From: G963677085 sp963677085
GTDB taxonomy: Bacteria > Planctomycetota > Planctomycetia > Pirellulales > Thermoguttaceae
Direction of reading: 5' to 3'
Length of the DNA stretch: 64,000 nucleotides
NCBI GenBank assembly: GCA_963677085.2
Contig: CAXXFH010000004.1
Coordinates: forward strand, 1,984,001 to 2,048,000
Shown: positions 44,533-53,763 of the stretch, in pieces
How positions within the stretch are numbered: the stretch's first letter is position 1
Layout of the letters: each line of letters opens with the position of its first letter
The notes under the pieces: generated by a model
Databases searched by the model: none
The model's input: only the letters and a program-made list of their open reading frames with translations
Told to the model about the DNA's origin: nothing
Position numbers and translations under genes: made by a program

Positions 44533-45374
44533 TCGAACAACTCCGCAAAACGTGCCGGGAGCTCCTCGAGCAGGGCGACGTAAAGGTGGTCATCGGCTAT
44601 GGCCAATCGGCGGTCGACGGCGCCACTCATCCGGTCTTCATCACCGAAGCCGACGATGTCGACCAACTCGTCTTCAACGATCGGTGCTACGCCAACCTCA
44701 CTACGTATCTTTCCCGCAAGGAAGTACGCGCCCTGGGCAAGCCGGCCATCGTCGTGAAGGGTTGCGACGAAAAGACGCTGATCCAACTGGAAAACGAGTC
44801 GCAAATCGACCGGCAAACGATGGTCGTCATCGGCGTGGCCTGCCCGGGCGTGACCCAACCGCTGGCCGAGCGATGTGACACATGTGACGTTCATATGCCA
44901 AGCACGGCCGATGTCGTCCTCGGCGAGACCCAGGTGGACCACGCGGCGTCGAAAGACGAACGCTACGCGGAACTCGACCGCTTGATGGCTCTGTCGCACG
45001 AAGAGCGCCAAGCCTATTGGCAGGAGCAGTTCGCCCGTTGCGTAAAGTGCTACGCCTGTCGCCAAGTCTGTCCATTGTGCTACTGCGAACGCTGCGTGGC
45101 CGACAAAAATCGGCCCACGCGAATCAACACCTCGGCCACCGTGAAAGGCAATCTGGCGTGGCACGTCGCCCGGGCGTTTCATCTGGCCGGTCGCTGTGTG
45201 GGCTGCGGCCAGTGCACCCGGGCATGCCCGGCCGGTATCCGACTCGACCTGCTGAACCTGTCCCTCGCCCGAGCCGCTGACGAAAACTTCGACTTCTGTG
45301 CCGGTACCACGCGCGGTGCCGAGCCGCTGATCGGTACGTTCTCCGAAAACGACCACGAAAGCTTTATCCAATGA
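44529..45374 (+). CDS. flxC: FlxC-like 4Fe-4S dicluster subunit
   Basis: A 281-residue protein. The first 150 residues have isolated cysteines (Cys79, Cys105, and Cys116 and Cys119 as ERCDTCD). The second half has two 4Fe-4S motifs: Cys171, 174, 177, 181 (CVKCYACRQVCP, followed by further cysteines in LCYCERC) and Cys223, 226, 229, 233 (CVGCGQCTRACP). The first half resembles the FrhB-like part of coenzyme F420 hydrogenase/formate dehydrogenase beta subunits. The ATGA overlaps on both sides imply tight co-translation with flxD and flxB. The letter is assigned from gene order, mirrored from Desulfovibrio flxABCD. Confidence 0.8.
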   Translation: MIEQLRKTCRELLEQGDVKVVIGYGQSAVDGATHPVFITEADDVDQLVFNDRCYANLTTYLSRKEVRALGKPAIVVKGCDEKTLIQLENESQIDRQTMVVIGVACPGVTQPLAERCDTCDVHMPSTADVVLGETQVDHAASKDERYAELDRLMALSHEERQAYWQEQFARCVKCYACRQVCPLCYCERCVADKNRPTRINTSATVKGNLAWHVARAFHLAGRCVGCGQCTRACPAGIRLDLLNLSLARAADENFDFCAGTTRGAEPLIGTFSENDHESFIQ

Positions 45375-46555
45375 GCGATATTCTCTCTCGTGACCTATTG
45401 AACCAACGGATTGACGCCTGGATTGCCGCGGGCAAACGGGTAATTGGGCCCGTAAAGCTCGACGACGGCCGCATCATGTATCGCGTGCTGAAGTCGGCCG
45501 ACGAGTTGGTCCTCGACGGTTTCGTCCACCCAGTCAACTCGATCAAAGAGTTCTTCTTTCCCCGACACGAGGTGCTTTACCGCTACCGTCGCACGGGCAA
45601 GGACGTCGAGTTGATCGATGCCCAACCGTTCAACACGCCGCAAATCATCCTGGCCGCGCGGCCCTGCGACGCCGCTTCGTTGCCGGTGCTCGATCATGTA
45701 TTCGCCTGGGACTACGACGACGGTTTTTTCCAGCGCCGCCGTGCACTGACCACCGTGGTCTCGTTGGCATGTAGCTCGCACGACGAGCACTGTTTCTGCA
45801 CGTCGCTGGGCCTTGCGCCCGACGCCACCCGGGGCTCCGACGCCCTGCTCTTCGTTCTCGACAAAGCTTCGAACCAGACTGCCGACTCGGCGGCCACACG
45901 TTACGAAGTCCGTAGCTTGACCGACAAGGGCAAGCAACTCGTCGCCGGACATGTCGAGACGGCCGCCGCCTCGGGCAAGCCGCTGAAGACACTGGTCGCT
46001 GAAGTCCCGAAACGCCACTTCACGGTCGACCGGATCCAGGGCTTCCTGCGAGAGCGGTTTGAAGACCCTCGCTGGAAAACCACCTCGCTGCGTTGCGTCG
46101 GTTGCGGCTCGTGTGCTTACACCTGCCCCACGTGTCATTGCTTCGACATCGTCGACGAGGGCAACGCCAAGGGCGGTCATCGGGCACGCAATTGGGACGC
46201 CTGCCAGTTCACCATGTTCACGATGCACGCCTCGGGCCACAATCCTCGCGACACTCAATGGCAGCGGCAACGGCAACGCGTGAACCACAAGTTCGCCGTG
46301 TACCCGGAGAAGTTTGGTGAACTGCTTTGCACCGGCTGTGGCAACTGCTCGCGCAATTGCCCGGTGGGGCTGGGTATTCGCCCCGTGCTCGAAACGATCG
46401 GCCGCGCGGAGGACGCGACGCCGGCCGATCGTCGTTCGACCGCCGAAACCGAAAAGCTGATCGAAGCGGCCGCCAAGTCGGCGCAACCGGCCGCCACTAC
46501 GGCACGGTCGACGACGACGGATCGGATCCAGACGAAATCCAAGGAACAAGTATAA
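45371..46555 (+). CDS. flxB: FlxB-like 4Fe-4S dicluster subunit (AsrA-related)
   Basis: A 394-residue protein of the anaerobic sulphite reductase subunit A type. The N-terminal 230 residues include FFFPRHEVLYRYR and ARPCDAASL and the cysteines of SLACSSHDEHCFC. Two ferredoxin motifs follow: Cys242, 245, 248, 252 (CVGCGSCAYTCP) and Cys320, 323, 326, 330 (CTGCGNCSRNCP). About 50 residues of Ala/Thr/Lys-rich tail close the protein. It should carry electrons between FlxA and the rest of the complex. A true sulphite reductase is unlikely because no sirohaem subunit (AsrC) follows. Confidence 0.85.
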   Translation: MSDILSRDLLNQRIDAWIAAGKRVIGPVKLDDGRIMYRVLKSADELVLDGFVHPVNSIKEFFFPRHEVLYRYRRTGKDVELIDAQPFNTPQIILAARPCDAASLPVLDHVFAWDYDDGFFQRRRALTTVVSLACSSHDEHCFCTSLGLAPDATRGSDALLFVLDKASNQTADSAATRYEVRSLTDKGKQLVAGHVETAAASGKPLKTLVAEVPKRHFTVDRIQGFLRERFEDPRWKTTSLRCVGCGSCAYTCPTCHCFDIVDEGNAKGGHRARNWDACQFTMFTMHASGHNPRDTQWQRQRQRVNHKFAVYPEKFGELLCTGCGNCSRNCPVGLGIRPVLETIGRAEDATPADRRSTAETEKLIEAAAKSAQPAATTARSTTTDRIQTKSKEQV

Positions 46556-46615
46556 ACCTGCCAGTCTGGCAACCAGAGCAATTCGACAACCAGAATAACT
46601 TGACAACTATTGGGG

Positions 46616-46710
46616 CCTGCATTGCTTGCGGAACGAGGGCGACCAACGGGAGCCCGGTTCGCGGGGACAAAACGTAACGAAATGTTCCACAATTAACCTC
46701 GGAATCAATA
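46616..46710 (+). repeat. About 95-bp dispersed repeat, copy 2
   Basis: Matches 27175-27270 in opposite orientation. This copy lies between flxB and flxA, so related sequences occur in both the hydrogenase and the flx-hdr transcription units. Confidence 0.8.
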
Positions 46711-46744
46711 AAGACCACCCTCGACGCGAAGCGTCCGAAAGATG

Positions 46745-46769
46745 CGTTTCCACGCGAAGCGTGGGAACG
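46745..46769. repeat. Dispersed hairpin family B copy upstream of flxA
   Basis: CGTTTCCACGC-GAA-GCGTGGGAACG, ending 14 bp before the flxA start codon, close enough to affect its translation. Confidence 0.85.
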
Positions 46770-46783
46770 AGGGAATCATCATC

Positions 46784-47638
46784 ATGAGCACCGCCACCTC
46801 GACCCACACGAACGTCTACAAGCCCGACCTGATGGAAGTCCTCGAAGTCCGCCAGCACACGGCCGACGTGAAGTCGGTGCGGATTCGTTTTCGCGACGAA
46901 AAACGGGCCGAGGCATTCTCCTTCCGCGTCGGGCAGTTCGGCATCTTTTCGGTCTTCGGCTCCGGAGAGTCGACCTTTAACATCTGCTCCAGTTCCAATT
47001 GGAAAGACTACCTGGAGTTCTGTTTCCGCCGCACGGGCAAGGTGACCGAACAGATGTGGCAGGTCGAGCCCGGCGACACGATCGGCTTCCGCGGCCCCTA
47101 CGGCAACAGCTATCCCATGCAGGTCTGGGAGGGGAAAGACCTGATCTTCGTCGGCGGCGGAATCGCCATGCCGCCAATCCGCTGCGCTATCTGGTACGCC
47201 CTGGAAAACCGCGAGAAGTATGGGCGAATCACCATCGTCTACGGTGCCCGCACACCAAACGACCTCGTCTATCGCGACGAACTCCAGAAATGGGCCAAGG
47301 CGCCCAACACGCAAGTGGTCACCTGCGTGGACCCCGGCGGCGAAACGCCCGAGTGGACCGGCGAAGTGGGCTACGTGCCTTCAGTGCTGGAAAAGACGGG
47401 CATCACGCCCGACAGCGCCGTGGCCCTGGTCGTGGGCCCGCCGATCATGATCAAGCTGACCATGCCCGTGCTCTCGACAATGGGCCTGGCCGACGAGGAC
47501 GTTTACACCAGCCTCGAAAACCGCATGAAGTGCGGCATCGGCAAGTGCGGCCGCTGCAATTGCGGCTCGGTCTACGTGTGCAAGGAAGGGCCGATCTTCA
47601 CTTGGGCCCAAATGCAGAAGATGCCGGCCGATTATTGA
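46784..47638 (+). CDS. flxA: FlxA-like FAD/NAD(H)-binding subunit (AsrB/PyrK-related)
   Basis: The ATG at 46784 (MSTATSTH) gives 284 residues; an upstream ATG at 46742 lies inside a repeat. The ferredoxin-reductase fold is clear: an FAD part with FRVGQFGIFSVFG and TFNICSSS, an NAD part with GGGIAMPPIRC and IVYGARTPNDLVYRDEL, and a C-terminal [2Fe-2S] motif CGIGKCGRCNCGSVYVC. FlxA would oxidise NADH and feed electrons via FlxB/C/D to HdrA, which would split them between ferredoxin and a disulfide. It is the last gene of the block. Confidence 0.9.
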   Translation: MSTATSTHTNVYKPDLMEVLEVRQHTADVKSVRIRFRDEKRAEAFSFRVGQFGIFSVFGSGESTFNICSSSNWKDYLEFCFRRTGKVTEQMWQVEPGDTIGFRGPYGNSYPMQVWEGKDLIFVGGGIAMPPIRCAIWYALENREKYGRITIVYGARTPNDLVYRDELQKWAKAPNTQVVTCVDPGGETPEWTGEVGYVPSVLEKTGITPDSAVALVVGPPIMIKLTMPVLSTMGLADEDVYTSLENRMKCGIGKCGRCNCGSVYVCKEGPIFTWAQMQKMPADY

Positions 47639-47862
47639 CCTGAATTCCTCACCACGGAGGTGCGGGGGCAGCAAGAACCGCCCCGTGGTTAGTTTGGTCG
47701 TGCTTTGCGCCTTTCTGCTGCAATTTGCACGTTGCGTTCGCGTTATTCTCTTACGGGCAACTTTTTTCATTGAGTTCGCCCTACGGTTCTGCTATTCAGT
47801 GCAGGAAACGTGGTCGTGCTACCACTTCCCCCTCTTCAATAGCCTGCCCGAGGAGAACCACC

Positions 47863-50800
47863 ATGCTTTGTCGCACCATGCTCATCGGGTGTGTTTGTTG
47901 TCTCGTTTCGCCGGCGGCCGCCTTGGCCGATGCGAGCGACGATCAACCGGCCAAACCTTCGGAACGACGAATCGAACTGGCCAAAGGTACCGAATGTGCT
48001 TCGATTGTCGTGGCGGCCTCCGAAGCCAAGGGCGTATTGCGAGCGGCCGAGGACCTGCAACGCGATCTGACCAAGATCACTGGGCTGACGCCCAATATCG
48101 TCCACCGCCTGGACGATTGCGGCGAGAAGTGCATCGTCGTCGGCAGCGCCGACTGTCCCGAAGGCAAGGCCCTGCTGGCCACGGTCGGCCTCGCGACCGA
48201 CGACCTCGATGGCAAGTGGGAATGCTTCAAGTATCGCGTGCTCAATCCGTCCGACAGCAAAGATTCGGACGGCAAGAGTTCGACCAACAAAACCCAAGTC
48301 CTGGCCATCGCCGGCAGCAACCTGCGGGGCACCATTTTTGGGATCTACGATTTCGAGCAGAAACACTTGGGTGTCGATCCGTTCTGGTTCTGGGCCGACC
48401 ACGAACCGCCCTGCCGGGCCGAGTTGATTCTCGACGAGCAAGTCGACTTCGGTCCCAGCCGAGAGCCCACCTGGAAATATCGCGGCTGGACCCTTAACGA
48501 CCACCCACAACTGATCGAGTGGATGGAAACCGGCCTGGTCAAACGCGCACGCTACGGCCGCTACATGTTTTCGATCCACCCGGAGGTATTCGACCGCCTC
48601 TGGGAAGCAGCCCTGCGGTTGAAGATGAACATGTTCACCTGGTACTTCGTCGACGTCGACTGGCAACCCGACCGCGAGCGACTTCAGGCGGCCGTCGACC
48701 GGGGGCTGTTCGTCACGCAGCATCAGATGGAAGGCGTCGGCGCCGACAGCGGCTACTGGGACCACTACTGGGCGCAACACAATCCCTCGGGCAAGCCCAA
48801 AGAGTTTTCCTACCGGCTCCACCCGGAAGCGTTCCGCGAGTTTTGGACGTATTACATCCGCCGCTGGGCCGAGTTTTCACCCCACGTGGTTTGGGAACTG
48901 AACCTTCGCGGTTGGGCCGACGGGCCGTACACCGAACCAAGTCTGCCCGAGGAAGGCACACCCCAACAACGGGCCGAACTGATCAGCCGAGCCGTCGCCG
49001 AGCAGGCCCAGCTTGTCCGCCAGTACGACACCAATCCCGACCTGGAGATGATGACCACCCTCTACGCCGAAGTCGGCCGTTTTTACGACGAAGGCTGGAT
49101 CCGCGTGCCGGAGAACGTGACCACCGGTTTCTCCGATGCGGCGATGAACGGCATGTCGTGGTCCAAACGGTTCTGGACCGAAAAGCGCAACCCAAAACGC
49201 AAGTACGGCCAATACTTCCACACGCAATACTTCGGCGGCGGCCCGCAGATCGCCAAATGTACGAACATCGAAAAATACATCAAGGTGAACATGGACGGCA
49301 TGTATCAGCGGGGCGATACCCAACACATGCTACTGGCGGTCAACGAAGTGCGGCACCAGCAGACCGAAATTCGAGCGATCGCCGAGATGCTCTGGGACTA
49401 CGCAAACTTTGAGCCGCGCGAATACATGCTTCGCTACTGCCGTGACGAGTTCGGCGACGACGTAGCGGCCGACGTGCTGGCCCTTTACGACGCCTATTAC
49501 GAAAAATATCCGCACGTGATGCGCGACGACGGCTTCAAAAAGTACTCTTCCTACTACAAGGTAATGGAACCGCTGTTTACGGTGATCGCCAACCTCAACA
49601 GCATCGCCAACGGCAACCGCGACGGGGTGGTCGTCAACTACCAATACAACCGCGAGATCTACGAGCAGGGAATCCGCGATTTGGGCCAAGTGCTCGACGA
49701 CGCCCGGCGGCTTCGTCCTTCGATTCCGGAAGACCGCCGCTACTTCTTCGACTACGAATTTATCGACGCCATTCGCCTGATTCGCGGCATCTACCGGCTG
49801 TCGATCGCCGTAAACGACGCCTGCGAATGCTTGAAAAACGGCAATCGGCCCGGGGCACTGGCCGCGCTTCGCGCCGCGCGTCCTTTGACTGACGAACTTT
49901 ACGCTGCCTTTCGCAACAATCGAGCGACCGAGAAATGGAAATACTGGTACCGCAGCGGCACCAACGAAGACTTCTACCTGATGTTCAACCTTTATCAGAA
50001 GTCGCTGTTGAAGCTCGAAACCGAGTCGATGGAGTTCGTCACCGACATCGTCCCGCGGCGCCGCCCCCTGATGGGCAATCCCGTCATGCACCAGTACACG
50101 ACCATTGGCGACATGGTCTATGGCGTTCAGACGGACCGTATCAACGGCTCGGTGTTCAACGGAGCCAACGACTCGTTTGTCGCTCTGCCGCTTGAAAAGG
50201 CGTTTCAAATCCGCGGAATGGCCGGCACCTATCGTAAGTGGGATACTTTCAAAGCCGACCAGGGCCAAGCCTACGCCTTTACATTGGAAGGCAAAGCCAC
50301 GGTCTACGTGGCCACACGCAACAAAAAGGAATTGCCTTGGCTCGACGAAAGAGGTTTTACCGACACGGGAAAAACCCTGGAGATCGGCCACTGGGGTTGG
50401 CCCTACCGTTACCGCAATCGTCCTGCACGATATGCGACACGCTACGCCATTTTCACTCGCCAGTTCCCGGCCGGTCGTGTCGAACTGGGAGCCAACGCCG
50501 ACAAGGGCAACCCGTATATCGTGTTCGTCCAACCGTCGACGCTCGTTTTCGACAACTTCCACGGCGCAGCGATCGGCAATCCACCGCCCGGCTGGAATGT
50601 GACACCCGGCGGCGGAGCCGTGACGGTTGTCGACAACCCCGATTACGACGCCGAGATGCGACCCACGGTGTTCGACATCTCGACCGTACCGCGCTATGTG
50701 CCGCTCGATCTAAAGAGCCTGCGTTTGCAGGTCGACGACCCGAAGCAACCCGGCCCCAAAGCCGAACTCGAACTGTCCGATGCGTCGGCGGGGGAAGACG

Positions 50801-51177
50801 ACTTTGTGGTCGACGTACGCCTGAAGCCGGGCCAGCGGGAAGGAACGGTTCGCCTGGAACTCGTCGATGCCGACCATCAACCGGTCGTTGGCGTGACACT
50901 CGACGACGGCACGATTACCTGCACCACCAAAGAGAAACCGCAAAAAGTGGCCGGCTACCACGCCCGCTGTTGGCACAACCTGAAGCTCCACGTTTCGCCC
51001 AAGGCATCGCAGTTCTCGGTCACGGTGGAAGACGATCAACTGAACACCACGACAGCCGAAAACCTCGGCTTTGCGTCTTCGACCAAACCGATCACCAGGC
51101 TGCGTCTGACCCTCTCGGCCGACGACCGCCCGGGTCGCTACGTCGACATCGACGCGGTGAGTGCGTATCGGCGTTGA
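47863..51177 (+). CDS. Secreted glycoside hydrolase, GH115-like (alpha-glucuronidase family)
   Basis: The ATG at 47863 follows GAGGAGA and gives 1104 residues beginning with a signal peptide (about 1-24). The N-terminal domain has IAGSNLRGTIFGIYDFEQ and FWFWADHEPP, and the catalytic part starts at WKYRGWTLND, all recalling GH115 xylan alpha-1,2-glucuronidases. The barrel runs to about residue 540 (FVTQHQMEGVG, VVWELNLRGWADG). A helical region and beta-rich C-terminal parts follow, making it longer than usual. No carbohydrate transport or regulator genes flank it. Substrate is inferred; the fit to the family is good in the N-terminal half and loose further on. Confidence 0.7.
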   Translation: MLCRTMLIGCVCCLVSPAAALADASDDQPAKPSERRIELAKGTECASIVVAASEAKGVLRAAEDLQRDLTKITGLTPNIVHRLDDCGEKCIVVGSADCPEGKALLATVGLATDDLDGKWECFKYRVLNPSDSKDSDGKSSTNKTQVLAIAGSNLRGTIFGIYDFEQKHLGVDPFWFWADHEPPCRAELILDEQVDFGPSREPTWKYRGWTLNDHPQLIEWMETGLVKRARYGRYMFSIHPEVFDRLWEAALRLKMNMFTWYFVDVDWQPDRERLQAAVDRGLFVTQHQMEGVGADSGYWDHYWAQHNPSGKPKEFSYRLHPEAFREFWTYYIRRWAEFSPHVVWELNLRGWADGPYTEPSLPEEGTPQQRAELISRAVAEQAQLVRQYDTNPDLEMMTTLYAEVGRFYDEGWIRVPENVTTGFSDAAMNGMSWSKRFWTEKRNPKRKYGQYFHTQYFGGGPQIAKCTNIEKYIKVNMDGMYQRGDTQHMLLAVNEVRHQQTEIRAIAEMLWDYANFEPREYMLRYCRDEFGDDVAADVLALYDAYYEKYPHVMRDDGFKKYSSYYKVMEPLFTVIANLNSIANGNRDGVVVNYQYNREIYEQGIRDLGQVLDDARRLRPSIPEDRRYFFDYEFIDAIRLIRGIYRLSIAVNDACECLKNGNRPGALAALRAARPLTDELYAAFRNNRATEKWKYWYRSGTNEDFYLMFNLYQKSLLKLETESMEFVTDIVPRRRPLMGNPVMHQYTTIGDMVYGVQTDRINGSVFNGANDSFVALPLEKAFQIRGMAGTYRKWDTFKADQGQAYAFTLEGKATVYVATRNKKELPWLDERGFTDTGKTLEIGHWGWPYRYRNRPARYATRYAIFTRQFPAGRVELGANADKGNPYIVFVQPSTLVFDNFHGAAIGNPPPGWNVTPGGGAVTVVDNPDYDAEMRPTVFDISTVPRYVPLDLKSLRLQVDDPKQPGPKAELELSDASAGEDDFVVDVRLKPGQREGTVRLELVDADHQPVVGVTLDDGTITCTTKEKPQKVAGYHARCWHNLKLHVSPKASQFSVTVEDDQLNTTTAENLGFASSTKPITRLRLTLSADDRPGRYVDIDAVSAYRR

Positions 51178-51209
51178 TTGGGTGTTGAAGCACAAGCACA
51201 ACTGAATCG

Positions 51210-51275
51210 GGTGCCACTGGCTGCTTGTCCGCCAGTTCCGAACACCGGCACCCACATTGCCATGCTGAAGCATAG
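51210..51275. repeat. Family C element, degenerate copy
   Basis: GGGTGCCACTGGCTGCTTGT then CCGCCAGTTCCG, CACCGGCACCC and TGCCATGCTGAAGCATAGCC. It is very like 54482-54565 and is followed by the ATGCCCACGC hairpin near 51297-51315. Confidence 0.8.
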
Positions 51276-51345
51276 CCTACAGGATTGGGTGCCATGCCCA
51301 CGCTTGCGTGGGCATGTTCCCGACAGACGCCGTGGGTTCCTTTCG

Positions 51346-53694
51346 TCATTGGGCTCCCAGTTGCTTCGCCCGGCGAACGAGGTCCACGAACTCGGCCCGG
51401 TAGCCCTTAGGATCGTCACCCAGCGCCCCGGCCGCGAATTCTTCGACAGCAGAAAGCGTCACGTCGCCACAGCATTGCGAGTGTCGCAGTACCATGCCGA
51501 AGGCTGCCACCGAGGCCGCAAAGCGGAAGTCGTCCGACGCTCGGCCGAATCGCTGCCCTTCGTCCTTCACGGCAAACTCCAACAACTGGCTCGTCTCTCC
51601 CTCGGGCTGTTTATAGCGAAGCTTCACGGTCAACAGTTCGTCGCTTGCAGCGGCTTCGGTCAGTTCCCTCTTGGGCAACTTTTCTTCGCCCGTCGGCTCT
51701 TCGTCCGTCGTCGGCTCGGGCACCCGTTGATACTTGAGTTTGATGCGCTGCGGCGTGTCTTCGTTGGCCATCTCCACGCCACGCGGCACCAGTTCATACA
51801 GTGCGGTAACCGTATGACCGGCTCCGATTTCGCCGGCGTCTTTCTTGTCATCGGCAAAGTCGCGGTCGGCCAGCTTGCGGTTTTCGTAGCCGATAAGTCG
51901 ATAGGCCTGCACCTGCGCCGGGTTGAACTCGATCTGGATCTTCACGTCCTTGGCGATCGTCACCAGCGAACCGGAAAGTTGCTCGACCAGCACCCGGCGT
52001 GCTTCCCTCAGCCCGTCGATGTAGGCGTACACCCCGTTGCCATGGTCGGCCAGTTTTTCCATCTTCGAGTCCTTGAGGTTGCCCGTGCCAAATCCCAAAA
52101 CCGTCAGAAACACACCGCTTCGGGCTTTGCGCTTGATCAATTCGATCAGGTCGTCATCCCGGGTGATGCCCACGTTCAGGTCGCCGTCGGTAGCCAGAAT
52201 CACGCGGTTGGTGCCGCCACGGATGAAGTGCTCGGCGGCCTGTTCGTAAGCCAGCTTGATGCCGGCGCTGCCGTGGGTCGAGCCACCGGAGCTGAGGCCT
52301 TCGATGGCATCGAGGATCACCTGTTTCTGGTCGGCGCTGGTCGATCGCAGCCGCACGCCCGTCCCACTGGCATAGGTCACAATGGCCACGCGGTCATCCT
52401 CACCCAACTCTTCGACCAGCATGCTCATCGCCTGTTTGACCAGCGGCAGCTTGTTCATATCCGTCATTGAACCGGACACGTCGATCAGGAACACCAGGTT
52501 GCTCGGGCCACGCTCGCTGCGGTGGATCTCCTTCCCCTTGATGCCCACGCGAAGCAGCCGATGCTCCGGCCGCCAGGGACATTGCGCCGTTTCCGTATGA
52601 ACGGCAAACGGCCGCTCGTCCTTCGGCGGAGCGTAGTGATACGTGAAGTAGTTGATCATCTCCTCGATCCGCACCGCGGCAGGCGGAGGCAACCGGCCGT
52701 CGCTTAAGAAACGTCTCACGTTGGCATAAGAAGCCGTGTCGACGTCGATCGAAAAGGTCGACAAGGGGCGCCGGGCAACCGCGAGGAACGAGTTTTCGGT
52801 GATCGCGTCGTACTGCTCGGTACCGGGTGTAGTGGGAAACGGTGGACGTTGGCCGCCACCGCTACCATCCTGCAGGCTGTAGTTACTTTCGCTGGATTCC
52901 CTTAGGAGACCATAACCCGGCTGGACTTCTTTGGAATGCGGCTGGCTGCCACCTCCGTAAACTCCGACCAGCTTTCCTTCGCTGCTTGTTTCTTCAGACT
53001 CGGAAAACGGAATGTCCACTAGCTCATCTACCAACGGCTCGGTCTTCTCTGCCGAGTTATGCATTACATCGAACTCTAATTCTCCCGATTCATCGGCTGG
53101 GCACTCCAAACCGGGTAGTTCCGACTCGCTCGGGCCGTCTAGGCTCGGCATACTCGCTGCTGCCAAACTCTCAAGTTCTCTCTCCTTCCGTTCGTTCGCA
53201 CGTTGGGCGCTTCGCGCACACTCCCGCGCCGACTGCGTGGCTGGCAAAATAAGCGCCGCGAGCACGCCCGAAATCATCACCAAAGACACCGTACCCACCA
53301 GCCAATTCGTCAATCGCTTGCGTCGGTTGGCCACAGGCTCCAGAGAGAGCGGCTTCGCCTTCGCCGTTTCGTCTCCGCTTTTCTCTTCGTGCAGATCCCC
53401 GGTTACCTGGTCGTTCATCGTCTCACCCTCCTTCTGTCGCAAGTGGTTGAGAATCGCTTCGCGCAACGGCGATGCTGCGGTGGCCGGTGTCTCGGCCGAT
53501 TGCCCGACGATCGCCCGACGCAATTGGTTGCCCAATGCCCGGGTTTCTTCGACGAACCGTCGGGCCTCGGGGTCGCGAGCGAGCAGGGCCTCGACGTTGG
53601 TCCGTTCGCCCGCAGACAGCTCGCCCAGCGCATACGCGGTGAGCGTCGCCTGGGCCAGTTCGGTGGGATCGGGAGGTTGGTGGTTGGCGTTCAT
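51346..53694 (-). CDS. VWA-domain protein with anti-sigma-like N-terminus and one membrane helix (YfbK-like)
   Basis: The ATG at 53694 (MNANHQPPDP) gives 782 residues. The first 100 residues look like the cytoplasmic part of an anti-sigma factor (LTAYALGELSAGERTNVEALL). One membrane helix lies at about 130-152. After an acidic linker comes the conserved lead-in FSIDVDTASYANVRRFL and EEMINYFTYHY, then a von Willebrand A domain with MIDAS motif DVSGSM, and a DUF3520-type C-terminus (FRFAASVAAFGMVLR). VWA domains bind proteins through a metal ion. The gene follows an ECF sigma factor by 69 bp, so it is probably that factor's membrane-bound partner. Confidence 0.88.
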   Translation of the reverse strand: MNANHQPPDPTELAQATLTAYALGELSAGERTNVEALLARDPEARRFVEETRALGNQLRRAIVGQSAETPATAASPLREAILNHLRQKEGETMNDQVTGDLHEEKSGDETAKAKPLSLEPVANRRKRLTNWLVGTVSLVMISGVLAALILPATQSARECARSAQRANERKERELESLAAASMPSLDGPSESELPGLECPADESGELEFDVMHNSAEKTEPLVDELVDIPFSESEETSSEGKLVGVYGGGSQPHSKEVQPGYGLLRESSESNYSLQDGSGGGQRPPFPTTPGTEQYDAITENSFLAVARRPLSTFSIDVDTASYANVRRFLSDGRLPPPAAVRIEEMINYFTYHYAPPKDERPFAVHTETAQCPWRPEHRLLRVGIKGKEIHRSERGPSNLVFLIDVSGSMTDMNKLPLVKQAMSMLVEELGEDDRVAIVTYASGTGVRLRSTSADQKQVILDAIEGLSSGGSTHGSAGIKLAYEQAAEHFIRGGTNRVILATDGDLNVGITRDDDLIELIKRKARSGVFLTVLGFGTGNLKDSKMEKLADHGNGVYAYIDGLREARRVLVEQLSGSLVTIAKDVKIQIEFNPAQVQAYRLIGYENRKLADRDFADDKKDAGEIGAGHTVTALYELVPRGVEMANEDTPQRIKLKYQRVPEPTTDEEPTGEEKLPKRELTEAAASDELLTVKLRYKQPEGETSQLLEFAVKDEGQRFGRASDDFRFAASVAAFGMVLRHSQCCGDVTLSAVEEFAAGALGDDPKGYRAEFVDLVRRAKQLGAQ

Positions 53695-53763
53695 GGTAAA
53701 TCCGAAATCATGCATTCTTCGCGACCAGCGGTCGCGGCTTTAAAGACCTCTCGTATCTCGTCC

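Noticed and set aside
45371..47638. Reading flxB and flxA as anaerobic sulphite reductase AsrAB
   Set aside because: No AsrC sirohaem subunit follows, and the genes are joined by ATGA overlaps to an MvhD/Hdr cluster.
47694..47708. Sigma-54-like TTGGTCGTGCTTTGC before the GH115-like gene
   Set aside because: The GG-GC spacing is 9, not 10, which abolishes sigma-54 recognition, and the -24 box is poor.
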